Assembly (NCBI GenBank): GCA_030267965.1 | Contig: BRYA01000072.1 | Span: 4,886-68,885, forward strand | Origin: Triparma columacea | Lineage: Eukaryota; Sar; Bolidophyceae; Parmales; Triparmaceae | Direction: 5' to 3' | Length of the DNA stretch: 64,000 bases | In this document: one piece after another, positions 53,912-62,396 of the stretch | Layout: every line of letters starts with the position of its first letter | Position numbering within the stretch: position 1 is the first letter of the stretch | Translations under genes and position numbers: made by a program | The notes under the pieces: generated by a model | The model's database searches: none | The model's input: the letters and a program-made list of their open reading frames with translations, nothing else | Told to the model about the DNA's origin: nothing

Positions 53912-55266
53912 ATGCTGATACTTTTTCTTCTAGTCCTCGTGCTAGCCCCTCTCGGCATCTCAGGGGCCTCCTTACCATACCCCGTCGCCACCACATATAA
54001 CTCATTGGACCCAGAAGCATCAGCCAAATTTATGATAAGTGCGTGAGACAGAGTAATGCCTCGGAACCAGAAAAATCACTTTCTCCCTCTCACACCCCGC
54101 TATCCTTATCAGATTATCTGGGAGCCGTGTCCATCCCGCCCAACATAACTAGTTGTTCCTCCGTGCCTGTTGCATGGGTTAGATTCCCCACATCAAATTA
54201 TGAGTTTCACTTCATCTCCACCCCTTCTCTTGCCTCTGACTCCTTCACCTTCTCGGAGTTCGAGGAGTACGCGCACAAAACCTTCGGAAATCTTTCGGAG
54301 GCGAGCGCTTCCAGCTACTCCCAGTTTATGGACTTCCATGTTGGCATGATAACCGATGATATGACCCCTTTTTATGTTGCACTGAAAGAGGGAAGCGTCC
54401 CGTTCTTTATGGTCGGGCAGTACCCCGCCTTCTTCGACCTGTTCGTCGAGATTCCCGGGACCGCCACAATCCTTGAGATCACGTCTCAGAGGTTGGATAT
54501 ACCTGACGCGAAGATTTCAGAGTGGGACATATGCCAAGTGAACGGGACGGAATCGTGGAGCTTCGACCCACAGCCACTGGCCTCTGCACCGCTGACTGAC
54601 TCGAAGGTCGCCGATATTGACCCCTCGGAAACCTCACGCGAAGATTTCAGAGTGGGACATATGCCAAGTGAACGGGACGGAATCGTGGAGCCTCGACCCA
54701 CAGCCTCCTTTCCCACGATAAACTGGCGCAAGACCACCATGGCAGCCCCCCACCCTGCATTAGCGGAGGTATTCTCTGTGAAGATATTGGGAGCAAAACA
54801 TATACAGCAAGGACACCCGGGGGTCTGGATCAGACGATGTGCGAAGATATCGTGGGTTGAGTTCGATTACCCCGAAGGTACTTACTTGCCCGCTGGCATA
54901 GACTACCAGTTTCACTTCGTTGATGGTTATAAGTATCTTCCGCATGAACCAGACATGACGGTGGAGTCATTCGCCGCGAAAATCGAGGATGAGGTCCGGG
55001 ACTTCGGGGCGGACGCTTTTGATGAATTTGCGCACAACAGGGTGACTATGTGGGTTGATGACTTGGATGATTACGCAGAGGCGCTGGAGGGGAATGAGTT
55101 TGGAGTCGAGTGGATATTTAGGAAGGACGAGGGGGGGAACCCGAACTACTATTTGATCATGGACACAGCAGGATTCACGGGGAATGTTATAGAACTCGTC
55201 AGTGATAAAGCGCCGAAGAACGCTGGGGATATCATGACTTGGCAGGAGGATTTTTGTGGCGCCTAA
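53912..55266 (+). CDS. Secreted protein with two VOC-like modules
   Basis: Exons 53912-54038 and 54113-55266 (phase 1, GTGCGT...TCAG), 426 aa. A clear signal peptide opens it (MLILFLLVLVLAPLGISG). The body shows two similar halves: the first with VAWVRFPTSNYEFHF, DFHVGMITDDMTPFYVALKE and VEIPGTATILEITSQ; the second with ISWVEFDYPEG...YQFHFVD, NRVTMWVDDLDDYAEALEG and MDTAGFTGNVIELVSD. The pattern strand - helix after (D/T)DD - strands - 'G..IE(I/L)xS' fits the vicinal-oxygen-chelate (glyoxalase) fold, but the metal ligands are not clear, so activity is doubtful. The linker between the halves contains a 75-bp duplication read in two frames. Confidence 0.6.
54501..54705. repeat. 75-bp duplication translated in two frames
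   Basis: Copies 54501-54575 and 54631-54705 differ at two bases. The offset of 130 bp is not a multiple of three, so the first copy encodes ...KISEWDICQVNGTESWSFDP and the second ...EDFRVGHMPSERDGIVEPRP from nearly the same DNA. Both lie in the linker of the VOC-like protein and neither introduces a stop. Confidence 0.9.
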
Positions 55267-55321
55267 GAAGAATATTTTTGGTTAAAAATTCTTCAATTGA
55301 CTTTTGCATATTTTTCCTAGC

Positions 55322-56312
55322 TTATAATCTCCTTAGCAACCTCCTCCACAGGCTCTTCTTCCCCTCCGCTCTCTTCCTGTCTTTGATAATAGCCTCAGCG
55401 ACCTCCATATCCTCCGGTGTTGTGATCTTAAGGTTCGTGTACTCCCCCCTCGTCAGCTTCACCTTCTCCCCCATTGCCTCGACTATCGAAACGTCGTCAG
55501 TAACCTCGAGGTTCTCCCTCCTGACCTTCTCGAAGCCCCTGGAAAGTGTCTCAATCCCAATGACCTGTGGGGTGTGGATCTCCCAAAGCCTAGACCTGGG
55601 TATGGTCCTGAGCACGGTCTCCCCGTCGGAGGACTCTTTTATTGTGGCCTTGCAGGGGACGCCTAGGACCGCGGCCCCGTTGGCGAAGGCGTCAGACACG
55701 ACGGAGAAAATCTCATTAGGGGTCACCAAGGGCCGGGCAGAATCGTGGACGGCGCAGAAGGTACAGGACGGGGAGCTTTCCTTCAACTACGTGAGATGGG
55801 GGAGGGGGGAGTTGGTCAGTTTCATCTTGCGAGCTGGCCTTGCCGCCTTCTCCATCCCCATTTTCACTAACCTTGTTCAACCCATTCTCAACAGAACCCT
55901 GCCTCTCGATACCAGGGTCAGCGAAAATGAGCCTCCCCCCGCTCCCCCCCACCAAGTGCTCGAATTCGCCCCTGTACTCCTCGTTCATCACCAGGACGAC
56001 TTTAGCTGGAGGGTTGTTGAAGTCTGTGGGCAAGGTGGATAGGAGGAGGGTAAGGGAGTGCTCCAAGACGGTTTTACCGGCGAGGGTGAGGAACTGCTTA
56101 GGACGATCGGCCTTCATTCTGGAACCGGTACCACCGGCGAGGAGGATGAAACCAACGGTAGAAAGGGAGGGGGGAGGAGGGGGAGGAAACGATGAGGTGG
56201 GGGTTGCAAATAAATGGTTTGGGGGAGATTGAGAGGAAATGGAAGGTATACGAAGGAGGGTAAATGGTTGAACGAGGAGTGGAAGGAGGAAAAAGAGGAT
56301 GTAATTCGGCAT
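55322..56312 (-). CDS. ISPD: IspD, 2-C-methyl-D-erythritol 4-phosphate cytidylyltransferase
   Basis: Exons 56312-55872 and 55786-55322 (phase 0, GTTAGT...GTAG), 301 aa. Transfers CMP from CTP to methylerythritol phosphate, step three of the plastid MEP isoprenoid pathway. Seen: GFILLAGGTGSRMKADRPKQ, with the Arg and Lys that contact CTP; FADPGIERQGSVENGL; across the intron AVHDSARPLVT; VTDDVSIVEAMGEKVKLTRG; and NLKITTPEDMEVAEAII. The first 40 residues (MPNYILFFLLPLLVQPFTLL...) read as a signal peptide plus transit segment with Phe, consistent with a complex plastid. Convergent with the VOC-like gene, 55 bp apart. Confidence 0.95.
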
Positions 56313-56372
56313 CGGTTGAAATCTAGGATGTGTTGTGTGGGTGTGGAAAAGCCAATTTAATAGAGGGACCTT

Positions 56373-57876
56373 ATGGAATCCAAATACTTTGACGGTTCTA
56401 ATTCTAAACTGTCAGGTTTCGGTTCAATAGATAACTTTAACTTTGGTAAGATTTGATGGTTTTTTGAGACACAAGGGGAGGATAATTACTGCTTCTTCTC
56501 TTGTTTTGTCGACTGCCCCATCTTTCTCTCCACTTTATTCACCTATTCAGCTACGAAAATGTTTTTTACGGCATAAATTCCTAACAACACACAATAATTA
56601 TCTCACCCCAAACCCTCCAGGTAACTCAATAACCTCCTTAAACCCCTTCCTTTCCTGTCCTCTCTTCCTCTCCCACCACAACCTCTCTTCCCCACACCGT
56701 CCTCCCCTCCACGTATCTACCCGTCACCTATGCTCTAACCTATGCTTCTACAAGGCATACTCCCCCGTCCGGGCCTGGCACGTTTTGAGGAGATCCCTGG
56801 GAGAGTTTGGGTTTAACCCTGACGAGCTTCTTGAGGGTTGGACGGCGGAATTAGTGGAGAGTCAGGGTGGGAGAAGAGGGGGGGAGGTTGGGGCGGTCGA
56901 TGAAGGTGGGGGCAAGTGGGAAATAAAATTCGTAGCGCCAAACGGGGAGGAGTTCTCCTCAACCAACGCTGTATGCAGGGCTCTGGGGATTGACACGGTT
57001 GATTCTGGAGGTGGAAAAGGTTTTGGTTCAACCCCCTGCGTGTCAACCGCCTCCAACTCCTCCTCATCTCCGCGTTCCAATAAAAGGGGACCCCTGAAAA
57101 GGTCAGTCCCCCCCGTCCCCGCAGTCCTAGTAAACGCAGCATCCCTCCAGAGCCCAAGCTTCCGGGACCTCGACCCAACCAGCCTTACAAACAAGCGCAT
57201 AAAGTCCCTCCGTTCCCCTATCACCCAACCTCCCTCCCCCCACCAAAACGTGTCCTCCCCAGGCCTGTCACTCTGGCCAAGCAAGACGTTCCTACACTCT
57301 AAATCAAGGGCAAGCCCATTCGGGCTCCTCGAGGAGCTTACATTCACCGACCCATGGAGACTCCTACTAACATGCATACTCCTGAACAGGACCACAAGAG
57401 TACAAGTTGACAAGGTGCTATTAAACTTTCTTAAAAAATGGCCTGACCACAAAGCAGTGTGCGCAGAGACTGACGTTCGACTTATAGAGTCCTGCGTTCG
57501 GGACTGCGGTATATGGAAGACACGCGCATTAACCATCGTAAATTTCTCCTCCGATTACACTACCCTCGTGACTTCGGGCCGAAATATGGAGGACTTAACG
57601 GAGGGTGAGGTTAAAGGACTCAAGGGATGTGGAGAGTACGCGTGGGACGCGTACAGGGTATTCGTTAAGGGGGAAGTTAATGGGAAGGTTGGGGACAGAG
57701 CGCTTGGGATGTACTTGGGATGGAAAAGAGGGGTTAAGTGGGAGGTTAAGAGGAAGGGGGGAGGGGAAGGAGAAGTACAGACTTTTGGGGAGGAAGGGGA
57801 GGGAGAGGAGGAGGTGGGGGAGGAGGATTTGGGGGAGGAGGAGTTGGGGGAGGAGGAGTTGGGGGAGGAGGAGTAG
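56373..57876 (+). CDS. MBD4-type HhH-GPD DNA glycosylase
   Basis: Exons 56373-56445 and 56621-57876 (phase 1, GTAAGA...CCAG), 442 aa; the downstream frame lacks an ATG, and this exon supplies MESKYFDGSN. MBD4 removes T or U from G mismatches arising by deamination. Seen in the C-terminal half: SPFGLLEELTFTDPWRLLLT, CILLNRT, RDCGIWKTRALTIVNFSSDY, LKGCGEYAWDAYRVF; the Asp of WDAYRVF sits at the catalytic Asp of the helix-hairpin-helix family. Near residues 135-200, GGKWEIKFVAPNGEEFSSTN preceded by a Trp-containing stretch resembles a methyl-CpG-binding (TAM/MBD) domain. The tail repeats EEELGEEELGEEE. If the MBD reading is right, the organism may have CpG methylation. Confidence 0.82.
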
Positions 57877-57990
57877 GAGGAGGCGGGCGTGTAAAATGAA
57901 GCCCACTTGCATGTTGTTTTATAAATCACTCTCCCTATTTAAAACCCCCTCCCCTGCTATATCTCCTCCCAGCCCCAGTCCCTCTCGAAG

Positions 57991-59187
57991 TTATCGGTAA
58001 AGGTGTTCGGCTGCGAGGTTCTTAGCAATGGCCTTCTCCCACTTGTCACCGTTCGCCAGTAGTTTCTCCTTGTCGTACAGGAGTTCCTCGTGCGTCTCCG
58101 TAGCGTACTCGAAGTTCGGTCCCTCTACAATCGCGTCCACCGGGCACGCCTCCTGGCAGAACCCGCAGTATATGCACTTGGTCATGTCGATGTCGTACCT
58201 CGTGGTCCTGCGGGCCCCGTCCTCGCGCTCCTCGGTGTCGATGGTTATGGCCTGGGCGGGGCAGACGGCCTCGCAGAGCTTGCAGGCGATGCAGCGCTCG
58301 TCGCCGGAGGGGTAGCGACGGAGGGCGTGCTCACCGCGGAAACGGGGGGAGAGGTAACCCTTCTCAAAGGGGTAGTTTATTGTCACCTTGGGCTAAGATT
58401 GGGGGGAGGGGGAGGGAAAGAGGAGGCGTTAGCGTTCGTTCATGCGTCGGATGCCGCTTGCAGCCCCATCCTCTCACTGTCTAGTTCCTCTAAGTGGATA
58501 CAGGACCTAACCCTCAGTGGTTCCTTACCTTCATGGCGACTTCGCCAGTAAGCCAGAGGGCACGCCAGATCTCAGTTAGGAAGAAACTGTGTTGTTGTGA
58601 GGGGGTTGTTGGGGCGATGATGGGTTAGTGTGGTATGATTGAGTGGGTGAAGAAGGTGAAGCAGGAGTGAAGTCAGGAGTGAAGTCAGGGGTGAAGAAGG
58701 TGTCTTTTATTTCCCTAAATATCATTATACTTGTTGTATTATGTGTATGTATGTGTATGTATGTATATGTAGGTACGTTTACGCTGAAAATGCTCTTAAA
58801 ATACTTACACAGAGCTTGAGTTATCTAGGATTTCAGAGATGGAAGTCTGTGGGTTTGTTTTGTGGAACAACATTTCAACGTTTGGGGGGTTATTGTGTTA
58901 GTTTATTATGCGTAATTGTTTCAAATAGACTTATTGAAGCGATTGAAACTATGTGCACATAAATTGAGCGTATTTTGAGGGAGAAAATGAACAAATAGAA
59001 ATAAGGCCGAACCGAACCTTCTCTCTCTTTTGCATCCATTTATTGCTCTAATTTGCTCCATCCTTCATAATATCATATAACTAACCTTTGCAATGTTATC
59101 AGGATTCTTTTCAGGTACACTACCAACACATCGTACACCTAATTGAGCAGCTGGCCGACCTAGCCTCCGAAGCCCTGAGGAGAGCAT
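57991..59187 (-). CDS. NDUFS8: Complex I 23-kDa subunit NDUFS8
   Basis: Exons 59187-59086, 58846-58809, 58586-58529 and 58392-57991, all in phase, 199 aa. The 8Fe ferredoxin-like subunit (NuoI/TYKY) that carries clusters N6a and N6b of mitochondrial complex I. Seen: [56 protein letters not shown] and [20 protein letters not shown], two complete CxxCxxCxxxCP sites; and [20 protein letters not shown]. Exon 1 encodes a mitochondrial presequence, [19 protein letters not shown]. The 38-nt second exon is inferred from phase and a consensus GTAAGT donor. A TATG-type simple repeat sits in the intron at about 58741-58775. Confidence 0.93.
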
Positions 59188-59634
59188 CTTTTTTGGCAGA
59201 AAGGGAGATGGTCAGAAAGTGGCGGAAGTTTGGGAGACTTTGAGGGAAAAAGAAATTAAAGAGAAAACGAAAACGAGGAAGAAAAATGATGTACGAAAAG
59301 AACGCTAACACACGACCCCATCAAACTATTTTCGACGTTGTCTCTCTTTCATTTCATTCATAAATGGTATATTATGAGTATTTATGTGATGTATAACACC
59401 ATTCACAACGTCTAAGCGGCATTTCATCTGAACCGTGGAGAGTTTAATCATAGTACAAGCCGCTTATCGATTTCTATCTCAAACGAAATGTTAATTTAAT
59501 AGGGATTCCTAAACATTTAATCAAAACAGAAATAAATGACTCCAAAATGAGGAGAAAAGTGCCTTTTAGAGTACCCATCCATTTTCATCAAAATAATCCA
59601 AAATATCAACAATTTACACACACACACAAACATA
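59188..59634. other. Divergent intergenic region, AT-rich
   Basis: 447 bp between NDUFS8 (minus) and the RCC1 gene (plus), moderately AT-rich, with a CA run at about 59616-59628. It is expected to hold both promoters. Nothing else recognised. Confidence 0.5.
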
Positions 59635-61610
59635 ATGGGACATATAACAACCGTTAGTACAAGATTAGCAACCCTAACTCCTTCCTTTCCTTCAAAATGT
59701 CCCAAAGCCTCCCCGCTTAGAAACTTTAGCACCAAAATATACCCCTTTGGCTCGTCTTTTACCGGAGCGCTTGGAATAGGCGACAAGGGCTTAACTACCT
59801 CACTCCCAAAACTAACCCCTAAATCCGTAGAATTCCTTCAGGAGTCAACAGATCCCGCCACCGGCTCAGTCCTCGTCTCCCCCCTCCCTTCATCATCTTC
59901 TTCCCACCAGCAGCCCACGAGTGTGCGGTGCGGTTGGGGTCACAGCGTTTGGACAAGGGATGGTGATTTGTTCGTGGCTGGTAAGCCGCATGACTTTCAG
60001 ACGCTTTTAAGGATGAACAGACTGCCAGGTGAGAGAGAGAGGGGGTGGGGGGGGGGGAGGGGGCTTGCTTTAGGGCGGCGGAAGGCGGAAGGCAGGGGCG
60101 AACGATATTGCTAAAACCCTAATACCCTCTCCTAACTCCCCACAACCCTCTCCTACCTTAAGTGTTCGCCGTGAACCTGATGAACTGGATGTTAACGAGT
60201 TTCTCAGTGAACGTAGGCGTCGCCGAGGACGACGCCTCAACCGTAGCCGCCGGCATGATGAAGACCACGCCTACTAGGTACGACCTACCTGAGGGGGTTA
60301 GGGCGGGGGGGAAGATCGCAGCCGGCGCAGGGCTTACGGCTTTCGTATGCGAACAAGGTGAGATGGGGAGAAGGAGCAGGGGGGAGAAAGAGCAGAACGA
60401 GAAGGGAGACAGGAACCTTGGCCGGCGGGTGGGGGGGTATACAGAAGTCACAGCAAGGGAGCCTATGCAAGGGAGCCTATTCCCACGAGTCGTCTCTCCC
60501 TCCCCCAAGCTCCCCCAAAAACTCACCTCTACCTCCCCCCTCCCCCTCTCCCCCCCCCTGACCCCCTACCCTGGGACAGGAAAACTGTACTGCTTCGGGC
60601 TCTCTGCCTACGGTCAGTGCGGTTCAGGCACTGAGGTGAACAACGTGTGGTCCCCCACCCCAGTCCTCGGTCTTCACTCCTCCCTCCCCCCCCCCCCCAG
60701 CGCTACCCTTCCCAGTGATAAGAAGCTTGAGAATCTCACTTCTATCGGACAGGAGGGTAGCATCGTTGACGTAGGCTTGGGGCTACAGCACGGGGCAGCC
60801 GTGGACTCCTTAGGGAACGTATACGCATGGGGAAAGGGTGAAAGGGGACAGTGCGGCCTCTGGCCAGACGGGGGAAACACGAGCTACGCGGGAAAGGTCA
60901 GACTAAGGAGGGGGAGGGGGTACGATGAAGAGGTTAAGGTTGAGGGGGTGGAATGCGGGATGCAACATACGGCGGCGATTACAGAGGTGAGGAGGAAGGG
61001 GGAGGGGGTGGGGGGGGAATGTCTTGCCCATGAACAACTGAAGAACAATTACCAAATGAAGCAAGACTAACACCAAGCGGAGCAGGACGGGGAGGTTTAT
61101 ATATGGGGTAAGTTCCAGGGCGGCGTGGATACCCAGGGGTCGGAGGGCCAGGCCGTCGACGCATTCTGGCCCCACAGGATGGTCTGCGGGCGTTCGGATA
61201 GCAAGGTTATAAGCATCGCTACTGCCAGCCACCAGACCGCGGCACTCATGGACGACGGGAGCGTATGGATGAACGGTATCGTTAAGGACGGGAGGGGGGA
61301 AACTGTCTACGACTTCGTCGAGGTTGCGGGGGGGGAGATGTGGGGGGGGGAGGAGGTTGAGATATTCGGGGGCTTTCAGGTGGTGGCTGTGGTGGGGGGG
61401 AAAGAGGCTTGGGTTCTGGAACTTAGGGAAACGGGGAGAGGGGAGGGAGGGGACGGGGAGGGGGGGGAGGAGGGGGGGGAGATAGACGAAGCGGCGAGGT
61501 GGGGGAACGTAGAAAGGGCGGACTTCTTAGACGGGTGGGAGGGAGAGGGGAAGATCGTCGATTTATCCATGGGGTGGAAATTCGGACAAGCCATAGTCGT
61601 CAGGGACTGA
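59635..61610 (+). CDS. RCC1-repeat protein, probably organellar
   Basis: Exons 59635-60028, 60163-60357, 60580-60986 and 61086-61610, all GTGAG donors and phase-consistent, 506 aa. Seven-bladed RCC1-type propeller: YPFGSSFTGALGIGD, VRCGWGHSVWTRDGDLFVAG, IAAGAGLTAFVCEQGKLYCF, GLSAYGQCGSGTEV, VDVGLGLQHGAAVDSLGNVY, AWGKGERGQCG, VECGMQHTAAITEDGEVYIW, SIATASHQTAALMDDGSVWM. Several blade motifs are created only by splicing, which supports the model. The N-terminus (THVSTRLATLT-like, then ASPLRNFSTK) resembles a mitochondrial presequence, as in RCC1L, but this is weak. The last part is Gly/Glu-rich with long G-runs in DNA, a place where indel errors are likely. Confidence 0.8.
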
Positions 61611-62396
61611 TAGGGCGTATAGGGGGGGATAATTTAAGGCTCCCCGTTTTGTTGGACATCAAATTATCGTTAGGGTTTGGCGTAGTGTCAGGTCAGGGTC
61701 ATGAGGAATTGTGTGGGAGGGGGAAAGAAATGTGATATACGTTTTTCAAAGCTATATTATTTTTTAACATAGGGAGGAAGGCGACAGTACCAAGGGCGAG
61801 TTAATGCTACGAACGTGCTGGCTGGTTATGGGTGTTGTGAGTTGGGAAGGATTAAAGGCAAATTTGTTTTGCCTTGGCTAAACTCGCTGTGGGAAGAGAT
61901 TATCGACTGTTGGCGTGTGACAATACTTACGGCGCAAATAAGAACCACCCAAACACAAACTAATTGACGAAAGACGGTGACAAGGAATTTAAAAACTAGG
62001 ACATCCCGAGGCTGGCCGAGTTGACAACTTCTTGGGACCATTGGAGGAGTGGGGCTTCAGGACGTGTGGTGAAGAGGTAAGTTGGGAGGGCGGGTGATCG
62101 GTGGAGGGATGGGACGATAGAAGGGAAGCGGTCACGGATGGAAAAACCTTAAGAGAGGAGGAGGGACAGGTGGAAAGGGAGGAGGAGCTCCCAACGCCCT
62201 TCTCTGTTGTCTTTCTGGCCTTTGGGCCTTTAGAATGGGTGATTTTGGAAAATATAAAAACACACAATAATGTGACGCACTTTACGAACATGCCGTTTTA
62301 CAATATCTTTACTCACACCAAAAAACGCCGCTCCGCCACCTTTTTTACGCACGCCGATCGCGAACTCATGATTTTCAGCACCCCATTAAGATCGTC
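61611..62396. other. Intergenic region, nothing recognised
   Basis: About 785 bp with G-rich and AT-rich patches between two plus-strand genes. No supported gene or repeat. Confidence 0.5.
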
